Assembly (NCBI GenBank): GCA_964036665.1
Contig: OZ038533.1
Location: 14,107,075-14,171,074, forward strand
Direction of reading: 5' to 3'
DNA: 64,000 nucleotides
Source: Gordius sp. MW1
Lineage: Eukaryota; Nematomorpha; Gordioida; Gordea; Gordiidae
This document shows positions 12,035 through 25,000 of this stretch, one piece after another. The position numbers and the translations under genes were made by a program. Numbering within the stretch: the stretch's first letter is position 1; each line of letters begins with the position of its first letter. A model generated the notes under the pieces. It did no database searches and was not told the DNA's origin. It worked only from the letters and a program-made list of their open reading frames with translations.

Positions 12035-12680
12035 TACGCCTTGGTTGACCCTGAATGTATTAAATATAAAATAATCATTGGAAATGGCCCCATCTACCTA
12101 CGTTCATAAATTAGAGTTTAATCGATACCAACACGCAATAAATATATATTTTTAATTTCAAATGGGCCAGGTTGTGCAACATGTATTTTCGTCCACAAAT
12201 TTAATTTATCTTTTAAATATTAATTTATAACCTTATTAAGCTTCAACTTTAATCGATACTCGTGTACATATCTAATTTTTAGGGAAAATAAATTAAACCT
12301 TCATTCCTTTAAAACATGTTTATGATGCAAAGGTTTAAAATATTATACAAAAATAAGGTAAAACCCGACTTTTTACATGGTTTCCACGCTGAAACAAATT
12401 TGTTTCACGCAAACTCAAGGAGAATAGTGCGGGTCAAGCAACACAATAAATATTTAAAAAAAAATTTATTAACATGTAGTTTTGAATAAAGTTTATAAGG
12501 TGCAAGACTTCCTTACGCAAATACTAATAAATTTATTTTCTATAACACATTGTTATTTGCCTAAGTAGTATAAAATTTGAATTACACAATTTGAATATCA
12601 CATGTATTTCACATTGTTGAAATAATTTGAATGGAAAGTAACTTTGGCCCTAGAACAGTCTAAAAAGCCTCCAACACCAA

Positions 12681-12690
12681 GGGTATAAAA
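12681..12690 (+). promoter_or_regulatory. TATA box of the Gly-Tyr peptide gene
   Basis: GGGTATAAAA lies 91-100 bases upstream of the start codon at 12781. This is the right distance for a short 5' UTR with transcription starting about 30 bases after the box. Confidence 0.6.
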
Positions 12691-12780
12691 CCTTGTTCTC
12701 TACCTAGTTTCACCAAACATTTATTTTGGTACGTATCAGCTCGTTTAAAAATCTACTAACTTTCCCAAATCTCACCAAAA

Positions 12781-13113
12781 ATGAAATCTTTCTCAGCCAT
12801 TTCCATCCTCATGTTATTTTTGGTATCATTCTTACTTTAATTTTTCCCATATAATGTTCTTAATCTAAATACTTATTTTTTTCTTGATTTATTTTGTATT
12901 TTATCTTAGGTGGCCGCGTTTATGTTGTCGCAAAATACGATGAATGCCCAGTATTTTGGGGGCTACGGAGGTTATGGAGGCTATTTAGGAGGCTATGGGG
13001 GTTACGGGGGTTATGGATACCCCTATTCTCTTTACAGCAGCTTGTATTCTCCATATGGTTTCGGCGGTTATGGGGGATATGGGGGCTTTGGTGGATATCC
13101 GTACTATGGTTAA
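12781..13113 (+). CDS. Secreted Gly-Tyr repeat peptide (2 exons)
   Basis: The predicted exons are 12781-12822 and 12910-13113, joined in phase 0 across an 87-bp GT..AG intron, giving 81 residues. The joined N terminus is Met-Lys followed by about 18 hydrophobic residues, a clear signal peptide that appears only after splicing. The mature part is almost entirely GGYGG/YGGYGG repeats with a short Tyr/Ser/Leu stretch in the middle (near YSLYSSLYSPYG). Peptides of this composition occur as cuticle or shell-matrix components and as Gly-rich antimicrobial peptides (nematode NLP/CNC-like, arthropod Gly-rich), and I cannot choose between them. A TATA box precedes it. It has no lysine- or arginine-rich processing sites in the repeat, which argues against a classical neuropeptide precursor. 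Confidence 0.75.
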
Positions 13114-14516
13114 ACTTGAGCTTGGATTACGTTACCAATTGATGTATTGTAAAAATTGTTCGATCGCATTATCAATTATGATCTTTGTATGAAACGCATA
13201 TGGAAAGAATATAAAATGACCTTACTGTGTGTAGGAAAACCCTTTCTAGTTTTTATTTCTGTAAATTATTTGTCATCTTTATGGATTTTGATATAGATGG
13301 CTTCCTAGAGGTTTTGTCTCTAGATAAAGTAAGGCCCGCTGAAAGTCCCTTACAAAACCAAATAAATTTTTTGTGTCCCATATAGATGTGGTCCACACCA
13401 ATTATATATATTAAAAATTTTAAATTTTTTAAAAATATTTAACGTTTTCTACAAATTTAGGAGAAATTTCAATTTGTAGGCCGCTCAAATGGTATAAATA
13501 TTCAGGAAAAAATAAATTGCTATAAAAATACTAGATAGCAACTTTGTATTCAAATATGCACAAATAAGGAAAGGACATATAGAAAATATTATCACCTACA
13601 AAATAAATAATCATTTATAAACATTCTTTTTTATTTATTAACTAATGAGAAAGGTAAATTCACCTTTTTGTTTAACAATGGGGTAGACATGGTAAATAGT
13701 TAAATTAAAAATGGTGGATTTAATGTACACATTTTACAATATAAACATATGACATGAGCAGTCTGTGATTCTAAACAATTATGCCCGAATGTTTTTTTAA
13801 TGTTTTAATTAATAAAATATTGTTTTTGCAAAAAAAGTATTATCAAAGTGGTTAACCAGCCAATTAAACAAAAAAAACTGAATTTAGCTATTTAACAATA
13901 TTTTTGCATCAATGAAGCCAAATTCACGAACATCCATTTTATGGTTTTATGGCATTTGAGCTAGTGCTATGAAATTAAATAATCAACAAAAATAGCACAG
14001 GGGGAGAGGAGTGGACCCATAAAGTTTATTTGAGGATAGAAATAGTATTAACTATTTTGAATACACGATGCTAGTAATGTCAGGTTTCATACATATACTT
14101 TAATTAAAGGATACATTTATTAAACTGGCCAAGGGCTCCGCCCTTAGACCCCGCTGGGTAATGCGCCTCAGTTTGTCAGCGTGGCCCAAGAAAAATCCAT
14201 TACGCTAGGGAGGGCAGAGGGGCAATGAATAGGGAGAAAAAAGAGAGGTTATGGGGGGGGGCAAAAAAACATGTGAACATTCAAATAATTCGCCTTAAAA
14301 AAAGAAACTGGGGCGAAAACATTGGAACAAAATAACTTAAGAAAAGGAGACGAAGTCACTGAAACAAAAATTGAAACAAAAAGATTGGGGGTAGGAAATC
14401 ATATTAAAATATAGCATAAATTAATTCGTTGTTAATAAATAAATTGGGGCAAGAGGTGATTAACTAATTGCAATTTGACGGGCCTGGCCGGGTTTGCGTT
14501 TTCATATGGCTCTAAC

Positions 14517-15020
14517 CATAGACTAGATAGACTGCTCATCAACGCATAAAATGTGTAAGGGAGACCGGGGCTACACAGGTCCTTTCAATTAATTTTGTCA
14601 TTTATGCTTATTTTGACCTCAAATTTTAATCTTAACTGTACATATTAGGCACAAATAACAGATGGGTTAACTTTTGTTACAAAAAATTATGCAGAAAATA
14701 AGAGTTTTCCGTGTAAAACGACCTATTTTAAATTTTGTAAATTATTCAAAAATTACTTGTTTTGACAACTTTAAACATATACTAAAGTAATAAGTATTAA
14801 CTCTTTTATTATATTTATGTATAAATTTTTAATTTTGACGAGGGAACTATCGTTTCCTATTCACTCATTCATTATTAATTATGGTGCGTGATTACCACGA
14901 AAAAACAAAGTTAGTAACTTATGATCAAAAACTAGAAAAAGTTCATTTATCTTTTAAAAACAAAGTTAGATTGAAAAAAATCACCATTTACATGACAACA
15001 TGATAAAGTAATGATTATAT
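14517..15020. mobile_element. Left part of a CATAGACTA-ended TIR repeat
   Basis: CATAGACTAGATAGACTGCT at 14517 matches the left end of the complete copy at 19209-19654, followed by the same CAACGCATAAAATGTGTA. The matching right end was not found. The repeat runs into the poly-C repeat at about 15019. A small right-end relic of the same family (ATGAGCAGTCTGTG) lies at about 13750. Confidence 0.5.
14881..15003 (+). pseudogene. Possible pipsqueak/pogo-like N-terminal remnant
   Basis: A 40-codon open frame begins MVRDYHEKT and continues with a Leu-Glu-Lys-Val helix. This recalls the opening of Psq-type DNA-binding domains in pogo/Tigger-class transposases. It stops before a full helix-turn-helix. 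The likeness is by eye and weak. Confidence 0.2.
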
Positions 15021-15360
15021 AGTGTCATGGATGAGCCTGTCGCAAAATTCCCCCCCCCCCCCCTTGCGTCGCACGATACTCTATGATTTACGTGCGCCTG
15101 TTGCAGGATCCCCCCCCCCTTTTGCATCGTGCGATATTTGATGGTTTATGTAACGTGTTTTATTACCTAGCCTTTATAGCTATTTTTAATTTCGAGGACA
15201 TCACGATAAATGATGAATTTTTAAGAATATCAAAACAGTTTAAAAATTGGTACATGCTGTAATGTACAGAATAAAATTGTTAGTGATTTTTTGGCTGGAA
15301 TACAGTTAAACAATTGGAACAGAAAAATATATATACGCCTAATAAAGGAATACAGATTAT
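15010..15360 (+). repeat. Dispersed repeat with twin poly-C tracts
   Basis: Two half-units of about 80 bp each contain GAGCCTGTCGCAAAATTCC-like or CGCCTGTTGCAGGATCC-like sequence, a long C-run, a TTGCGTCGCACGATACT-like block and ATTTACGTG. A common tail follows (TAACGTGTTTTATTACCTAG, then a block near TATATATACGCC). The same order recurs at about 52995-53300 in the same orientation. Confidence 0.7.
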
Positions 15361-16067
15361 ATAGATATTAGTCATTTATAAATTAAATAATTTTAAAAGG
15401 GCAATTAAAGATTTTTGAATTGAGTATATATAAAAAACAGCATACAAAATTAATCTTTTACACAATCCATTAAAATTAAAAATGTAAAATCGGTAATGAA
15501 CGTTTATAATATTTATCTATTGACGTTTGTTCAAATTTATTAACTAGTGAGAAAAATAAATTGAATGTTTAATAACCTAAAAATAAAACATTTTGATTAA
15601 ATTTATTTATTATAAATAAAAAGCTAGAAAATAATCATATAAGAATTTCAGCGCTACTCCTAGAGTCGCGCGAGGATCCATAATAATAAAAAATGCTAAA
15701 ATATCTACATATCCGCGAACTAGGAAAAAAATGCGATGATCGATAATTAATAATCAAACGCGATTAATTAAGGGGAACAATAGATATAGAGGGGTTTACA
15801 GTACAAAGATGAAGATCCCATTAACACTCGCTTATCGCCGTCAAATACCCAATAATAAATTCTAATAAAATTTATTTCAAATTTGAACAAATTGTGTAGT
15901 TTAAGGTTAAGGCAATGTACTATATATACAACAGCAATTATAATATAACCACCAATTTCTAGGTCCTCCCTGAAATGTCCGGTATTGACATTTTGTATGT
16001 TTTTCGATGTTCTAGTACACACGTGAAACGCATATGCTTTTTTAAATTTGTTGTTAACTTGACTAGT

Positions 16068-19000
16068 ATGTCAATATCAGAAAAACTGTTATTATATCGC
16101 CAGGAAATTACAAAAAATTTAAATAACAGAGAGTCATTAGAATATGTTTATGAAAAGTTTAAAGGTTTGTATAATTTAACATTTTATCTGAGTTTTAATT
16201 AGATGAGATAAAAGAATATTTGGAAAACCCATTATTATTAAGGCCTTCCATAAGTATATAATATGTTGCTAATATTAATCGCCATATATAGATGTAGTCA
16301 TAGAACCATTAGTTGAGTCTTTAAAATCCCTGGATGGCTCAGAAAACATATTTATTTATAAATTATTAGCTGTTATTTGCAATGTAATATTTAATCTATT
16401 AAATTTATAATATCACTTTAGGTTATTGGCTACAAATGTTTTATGTCTTATCTGCCACACCATATTTCTTCTTTGCCTAGAATAATTTCTGAATTAAATA
16501 TTGTTGATGATGATGACCAATTTGTAAGGCCTCTATACTATTTAATCTCAAATTTATTTTATGAACACTAGGATTCATGGGAAAAATATTATGTACTATT
16601 GTTGTGGTTGGCTATTATTTGCAAGAACCCATTTAATTTTTTGCTTATGGATAAAAAATCAGATGCTCAGGGTGACTTTTCTGATGCAAGTCTAACTAAA
16701 AGTATTGTTAAAATATGCCAAGTATGTACTTATATCTGATATAACAAACATTATTTATAAAAAATATTTAAACATTTTATTACACTTATAAATTCAGAAA
16801 TATCTCATTATTAAAACAAAATCGGCCGATGCTGCCACTTATCTAACTGGTCAATTTTTTTCACGCTCTGAGATTATGCACAAAGAATTACCCGCATTTT
16901 TAATATGGAGCCAAGAAAATTTTTTGAGTAATTCTACATCATTATTTTAAAGCCTATTATTCATTTTATTTTAATCACCCATATAATTTTCTTTTTTCTT
17001 TTAGATTTTGACGTCCAAGTAACTAAATCAATATTGTTAGCCATAACTTATATATTCAAAAATGGTGACAGAGATGATTTGTTACCATTTGGTAAAACTA
17101 GTCAAGTTTAATATAATTTATTTAATAAAATTGTACTTAAATTAAAATTATAGTTTTTATTGTGATAAATTTTATTTAACTTTATTGGCAAAAATTTAAG
17201 TTATATCTTTTTTTACAATAGCTCAAGAATTTGCAAAGTATCTAATTGATCAACATAATTTGGCCCAATCTCCACATGTCATTATAAGAAAGCATTACCT
17301 TAAACTAATTCAGCATTTGATCATTATCAACTTGGACCCGTGTCTTGCCATTTCAAGGTAATTTATAACTCATATAAATAGTCCATATAAGTTTAACTAA
17401 CCAATTGTACAAATTTTAAAACCTCATTTGGACATAATATATGCTAATAAAAATAAAATTATATCCTCAATCTATGTTCATCTCAATCATTAGGTGGGGT
17501 TATGAATTATTGTATGGCACTAATAAATGTAAATAAGTTCTAGGTTATAATTGGTACTCACCTGAACTTTTAGATGTTATTATATGAGAAAAAATTATCT
17601 TTTAGTGTAAATATTTGTTAAGTCAACTTATTATTAGACTCTTCTTAGTTGTGTAAAATATTTATTTTTACCATTTTAACTTGACCCTTTTAGCATCAAA
17701 CCGGCTTTGTCTCGCTGATAGTTAAAAACATTAGATTGTTCACACAATCTTATCTTATCAACCATTAAATACATTTTATTGCTATAGCAATGATTTAGAC
17801 AACTCTTCATATGTTAGTTTTTAACGATCCCTTTCCTAGTGATAAACACCTTTAAATTTTAAGCCTTTCTGCTAAATTTGAGGTGTTTTAGGAGGTGCGA
17901 TAAAGTGAAATTATTTTGGGTTACATTTTTATATTTCCATATTAATTCGAATTTCTAAAAATTTAAACGTGCCAAAGTTTATCCATTTAATGATTTATTC
18001 ATTTATAATTATGACATTGACATCATCTGCCACCATTTTTTATACTTTCTATGAAAAGGGTTGAGTGCCTGAGGAATAAACGGAGTTACAAGGAGCGAGT
18101 TGTAGAAAATGTGGTGAACAATAGACCCTTCCCAAAAACTTTGCCAAAGAATTTTGAAAATTTGGCTTGCGAGAGTCCTAAAGAATTGAATGGTACTAAT
18201 AAAACCCCTATAGTCAATGGACCTCAACCTGAACAAAACTCATCATCTTTCATAGAGGAAGCCATAAGTAAAATATGATATGATTATGATAGTAGTGTAG
18301 TGACAAAGCATACTTAGGCATAGCCAGAATTTGATTAAGGGTTGGGCAAGGAATATTTTGTCTAAATTTTGGACGACATTTTTGTTAATCATATAAAAAA
18401 ATTTAAGTTGAGGGGGGGGGGAGGACCTTCGCTACTATCTAATCATATGTTTTTTTGCAAGATTTGTTAATTTTTTTCTTGATTATGCAATTAATGGGCT
18501 CGTTTTTGGTTGTCCGGCCTATCCTGTCCAACTTGGCTTTTCAATAATTGCCGTGAAAACTTATAGGGGTTTTTAATGGCTATGAAAAAGTTTGATCAAA
18601 AATTTTGCTTTGGCATATAGACCAGCTAATGACCGCTAGTTGGCTTTAATTTTTTCGACCTCGCCCCAGCCCAAAGACCATTGTTTTTGTGCCGCCACTA
18701 ATTACCTTAATAAATAAATTTGTTTTGCCAACTTGTCTAGGTTGTTGCTATATAACGGATAATTTCTGGCTAAATAGTTATTTTGCAACCTCTATATAGT
18801 GGATTTGAATCGAATCTGAGCCCTTTACTTAAAAAATGTAAATTTTTGGTGTTTAAAATAAATTTGGGCTTTTAGATTTGTGATCGAAATTAGGTCAGTT
18901 TTGTTAAACACTACATAATGGTGTTTTTTTTTTAAACTTTTTCTGTTTAAATGGACATAGCCAGGAGGAAATAGGGGGAAGCAACGCCCATTCTATGTCG

Positions 19001-22000
19001 ATAATTTTTGTAATTTTAAGAGAAAATGTCCGTAAAATGTTAAAAAATCAACTTTTTGATTCTCCTTCCTTAAATTGTGATCGGAATTAATTAGCCTCCT
19101 AGACTCCCATCTTCCCTACGCCCAGACTTGTTTTTCTTTGTTATTAAACCACGAAGAAAATATAAAGATATACATTGAAAAATTACTCATAAAAGTGTGG
19201 GATTTAACCGTAGACTATATAGACTGCTCATCAACGCACAAAATGTGTACGCTTCTTTCCACCATTTTGAAAGGAGCATTGTAACGTGGTGATCATATGG
19301 AAATTAGTAATTTTCGCAAATTAAATGATCTTAAAAAGGTAAATAAAAAAATATTGAATTGGGTAGATATCAAAACAGCATTTAAAAATAAATATCATTT
19401 AAAAAATACATAAAAATTAAAATGGAAAAAACTGCGATTAAAGTTTGTTTAATAATATAGTGCCATCAATATTTTGTATGATATTAATTTATTGACGTTT
19501 TTTTAATTTAACTAGTGAGGAATGTAAATTGACTGTTATAGGCAAAATTACATGGTTAAAATACACCAAATGCACTCTTCAAAATGGAGGAAAAATAGAC
19601 ACACAATTACCCATATGCAACATATAGCATGAGCAGTCCATCTAGTCTACTATGGATTTAACACAAGTAAAAGTTTGCAATAGCTATCTTTTGCAGAATG
19701 TCTCTACCCCATGCGCCTAGCCAGGGTTATAATTAGAGGGGAGGGGGGGCAATAATGATTTAGGGAGGGGCAAAATAAAAATAATTTTAAATTTGAAAAA
19801 AATGAAATTTAGAGGGGATCCCTCCCTGCCACCCCCTGGCTACGCCAATGCTCTACCTCCTTGTTAATAGCAAATAGATATTAATATAATAATTCATTTT
19901 TGAAACGCCATAGTGACAAAGTAAAGGAAAAGTTTTACTTATAAAAACTTCATTTTTTAACTTTTTAAAACAGAGTTGTTGGTTAATGGGCTTTGCGATA
20001 AAGATTCCGATATTCATTACACAGCCGCCAAAGGGTAAGCCTTTTATTCGTCCTTTTCTGCGCCTCTCTGATTGTTTTTCATTGACAAAGTAGTTTTATA
20101 AGATTAAAAATAAAAGGTTGGCGTTTCGTTCTCTTTCAACTTTATGCCCATCACTATAACCAAATCACCCTCAAATTTTTAGAGTTTGCCCTTTATGTTG
20201 AAGTTTTTAACTGGTTTAAACCGGCCTTCATTTGTTGCTTAGGGTTTAAATGTTTGCTTTACATTAACAATAGTAACTTGGATTATTATCTAAGCTCTTT
20301 TTCTAAAGGCTAGTTGTATGGTTTTGCTTGCTCTTTGATTTTCACATAGTATTTGCTAGCCCATCGTGTTTCGGTTAATATTTAAATATATAAATTATTC
20401 CAAAACTCAATCTAATATTTACGCTCCAGAATTTCTCGCATATCCTTGCACCTCCCCGAAACATATTTGGACACGATGATAGACGCCATCTTAGCCCTTT
20501 TTACGCCTCAAACTGTCGGGGACACTGGCTGGCACGGAGGTAGGTTATATACATCACACCTTTTGCCCATTTGCCCTTTCACGGCATTACAGTTTGGATC
20601 TTAATAATTTTTGCACCTAAAACCATGCTTATCTCAGTCTTTTTTCTGATCATTAATTTGCTCTTGGTAGATTACGGTTTAAGTTGTTTAAAAATTCGAA
20701 GTGCAAATTTGGCTTGGAATATGAAAAACTAGGAAGATCATTCAAAGAGTTGGAAGACAGCGATTCGTAGGCATTAAACTCGCGGATGCAACATTTAAAG
20801 TCGTTCCTTTAGGTTTGCCAACATTAAAAAGATTGATTAAAAGTTTTATTCAGAAACAAATAATTATAATTATGATATACACAAATAAAAATATAAAAAC
20901 GCGCTATAACTAAACGGATGGCATTGATCCGTGTATGGAAATCGTGTTGGATTTAACGATTTCCATTGTGATCTTTTGAGATTTAGAAGATTTTAAATTT
21001 TATATGAAATAAAAAAGATAGCAGGAAAACTGAAAAACCGTGTGCACAATGCTTTCGATAAGAAAAAAACTGAGGTTATTTTCCGATTAGGTGTGACTGG
21101 CGATTAAAAGGGAATATTTTGTAAAAGTCTTAGACTTAAAAATTGTAAATATATTACTTATGTTTTGATATTTAAATAATAAAACTCGGGCCTTCGGCCC
21201 TCGTGGGAAGGGGGAGGGGAGAAGGGGAGGGGGGAAGGGAAGGGGGGACGACTCATCTTTACTTCGTATAAATGTATCATATTTGCTATGCAATTTATGG
21301 GCGACAAAGGTGGGAAGGGGCGAGAATGCCTATAGGGGGGTATTAAATGCCTAATGATTAATTAATTATTTATACAAATTTTCCATTTATAGGCAAAATG
21401 TAATATAGGCAAAATGTAATATAGGCAAGAGTTAGGGTTTGATTTAGTGTTTGCATCTAGTTGCGTATTACATTATTTTTACGGCCTTTAGTGATTATGG
21501 GTCTAACAAACATTATATTATAAAACATCACAATGTTAAGAATTTGCAGAATTGTTGGGAGAAATTTTTGTTGAATTTGAATAATTTTTAATTAAAAAAA
21601 TCAAAAATTTGGCGAATGGTCATTTTTTCTCCATTGGTCAGTACCAACAGATACTCTATAAGTCAATGATAGCCAAAAAAACGGGAAAAAAAAATTTGAT
21701 GCTCACTTTGGCCAATGGTCATTTTTTTCCATCGGTCAGCAGCCAGCACACGGTAAAAATGGATATAAATTCATAAAAGTAAAAAAAACGAAAAAAAAAA
21801 TTTCCGAATCACATTTGGGCAATGGTCATTTTATTCCATTGGTCAGCAGCCAGGACACGGTAAAAGTAGATATAAATTCATAATAGTCAAAAAAAACGAA
21901 AAAAAAATTTTCGAATCACATTTTGGCCAATGGTCATTTTATTCCATGGGTCAGCAGCCAGCGGACGGCCAAAAAGTCATAATAGCAATGGTAGGAACAG

Positions 22001-25000
22001 GAACAATCATAATAGTCAAAAAAAACGAAAAAAATAATTTCGATTCACATTTTTGCCAAAGATCATTTTTTCCATCGGTCAGGAGCCAGCGGACGGCCAA
22101 AAAGTCATAATAGCAATGGTAGTAACAGGAATAATCATAATAGTCAAAAAAAAACAAAAAAATAATTTCGATTCACATTTTGGCCAATGGTCATTTTTTT
22201 CATTGGTCAGCAGCCAGCGGACGGCCAAAAAGTCTTATTATCAATGATAGTAACAAGAACAATCGTAATAGTCAAAACTAAAACGAAAAAAAAACTTGGA
22301 ATCACATTTTGGCCAATGGTCACTTTTTCCATCGGTCAGCAGCCAGCGGACGGCTAAAAAGTCATAATAGCAATGGTAGTAACAGGAACAATCATAATAA
22401 TAAAAAAAAACGAAAAAATAAACTTGGATTCACATTTTGGCCAATGGGCATTTTTTTCCATTGGTCAGCAGCCAGCAGACGGCCAAAAAGTCATAATAGC
22501 AATGGTAGTAACAGGAACAATCATAATAGTCAAAAAAAACGAAAAAAAAGTTTTCGAATCACATTTTGGCCAATGGTCATTTTATTCCATTGGTCAGCAG
22601 CCAGCGGACGGCCAAAAAGTCATAATAGCAATGGTAGGAACAGGAACAATCATAATAGTCAAAAAAAAACGAAAAAAATAATTTCGATTCACATTTTGGC
22701 CAATGGTCATTTTTTCCATCGGTCAGGAGCCAGCGGACGGCCAAAAAGTCATAATAGCAATGGTAGTAACAGGAACAATCATAATAGTCAAAAAAAACGA
22801 AAAAATAAACTCGGATTCACATTTTGGCCAATGGTCATTTTTTTCATTGGTCAGCAGCCAACGGACGGCCAAAAAGTCTTATTATCAATGATAGTAACAA
22901 GAACAATCAGAAGAGTCAAAAAAACTCCGGGATTCTAACCCAAAAACTAGTTAAATTGCATAGCAATTAGAAGTAAACAACTTTTATTTATGTTTATTAT
23001 ATAACATTGGTCAGCAGCCAGCGGACGGCCAAAAAGTCATAATAGCAATGGTAGGAACAGGAACAATCATAATAGTCAAAAGAAAACGAAAAAAATAATT
23101 TCGATTCACATTTTGGCCAATGGTCATTTTTTTCATTGGTCAGCAGCCAACGGACGGCCAAAAAGTCATAATAGCAATGGTAGTAACAGGAACAATCATA
23201 ATAGTCAAAAAAAAAACGAAAAAATAAACTCGGAATCACATTTTGGCCAATGGTCATTTTATTCCATTGGTCAGCAGCCAATGGACGGCCAAAAAGTCTT
23301 ATTATCAATGATAGTAACAAGAACAATCAGAAGAGTCAAAAAAACTCCGGGATTCTAACCCAAAAACTAGTTAAATTGCATAGCAATTAGAAGTAAACAA
23401 CTTTTACTTATGTTTATTATATAACATTGGTCAGCAGCCAGAGGAGGGCCAAAAAGTCATAATAGCAATGGTAGAAACAGGAACAATCATAATAATCAAA
23501 AAAAACGAAAAAAATGATTTCTATTCACATTTTGGCCAATGGTCATTTTTTTCATTGGTCAGCAGCCAGCGGACGGCTAAAAATTCTTATTATCAAAGAT
23601 AGTAACAAGAACAATCATAAGAGTCAAAAAAACTCCGGGATTCTAACCCCAAAACTAGTTAAATTGCATAGCAATTAAAAAGTAAACAACTTTTATTTAT
23701 GTTTATTATATAACTAGTTAAATTGCATAGCATTAAAAGTAAACAACTTTTATCTATGTTTATTATATAACTAAAACTAGTTTAATTGCATAGCAATTAA
23801 AAGTAAACAACTTTTATTTATGTTTATTATTTAATAGATAATTTAACAAATCTTATATATAACACACCGAGGGAGATAGAGATGAGGGGTGGGGCACCTC
23901 TTATGCCTTAATTTAAAAAATAACACAGCGAGGGAGATAGAGATGAGGGGTGGGGCACCTCTTTCTCATGCATTAATTTAAAAAAGCGATAACCTAATAT
24001 ACCCAATGCAAATAGATAGGGAGGACAACGGACGGACAACGGACAACCAAAAACGAGCCCATAAATTGCATAGCAATTAACAAAAACGAGCCCATAAATT
24101 GCATAGCAATTAATAAACTATGTGCAACAATTAAATACATGCCAAATGCACAGGAAAATTTACGTAAATGAGAACTTTAAAAATCACGAGGGAAAAAACA
24201 TAAAAGTTAAATACTCAAATAAAAAGATTAAGAAATCTAGAGAAAAGTAAAGGCAATGGCATAATATTACGTGGTAGGGCTTCGCCGGCTTCCGTCTTGC
24301 CAGCCGAGTGACGCGTATTCCTGGCCGTGACTGTGGGTTCAGGAGTTAAGGCCTTGTCCCGGGTGAGCTAGTTATTTTATCTTTTAATAATATTTAGATA
24401 GTTAATATATATATTAAAAATTGAATAAAAAATTATGCAACCTGTCCCCCATATTATATTAAAACATTTTACTTATGCTGTTGTTGGAATATTTAGAAAA
24501 TTTTGTTGCGTGATAATAAAATTTAGAAAATTTTGATGCGTGATAAGATTTTCTCCATTGGTCAGTACCAACAGATACTCTATAAGTCAATGATAGCCAA
24601 AAAAACGAAAAAATTTTTTTTTGATGCTCACTTTGGCCAATGGTCATTTTTTTCCATTGGTCAGCAGCCAGCACACGGTAAAAGTGGATATAAATTCATA
24701 AGAGTAAAAAAACGGGAAAAAAAATTTCGAATCACATTTTGGCCAATGGTCATTTTTTTCCATTGGTCAGCAGCCAGGACACAGTAAAAGTGGATATAAA
24801 TTCATAATAGTCAAAAAAAAACGAAAAAACAATTTTCGAATCACATTTTGGCCAATGGTCATTTTATTCCATTGGTCAGCAGCCAGCGGACGGCCAAAAA
24901 GTCATAATAGCAATGGTAGGAACAGGAACAATCATAATAGTCAAAAAAAATGAAAAAAATAATTTCGATTCACATTTTGGCCAATGGTCATTTTTTCCAT

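Larger units (their letters stand above)
9050..12660. other. Gene-poor AT-rich interval
   Basis: Apart from the MITE copies listed separately I see no splice-consistent coding exons. A fragment at about 9240-9410 has repeated AACC/GGTT blocks and ends GATCACCACTA. It looks like a decayed end of a palindromic hAT-like repeat. Confidence 0.5.

Noticed and set aside
21951..22157. Cys/Tyr-rich frame on the minus strand of the array
   Set aside because: Same reason: it is the complement of the tandem unit.
22309..23358. Repetitive open frames of 60-209 codons in the 125-bp array
   Set aside because: The same peptide recurs in each frame at every array and its strand complement; there is no start context, splice support or non-repeat domain. 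It is satellite sequence.
24270..24370. GC-rich patch as a tRNA or other RNA gene
   Set aside because: It contains a GTGGGTTCAGGAG stretch but I could not fold it into a cloverleaf with closing acceptor arms.
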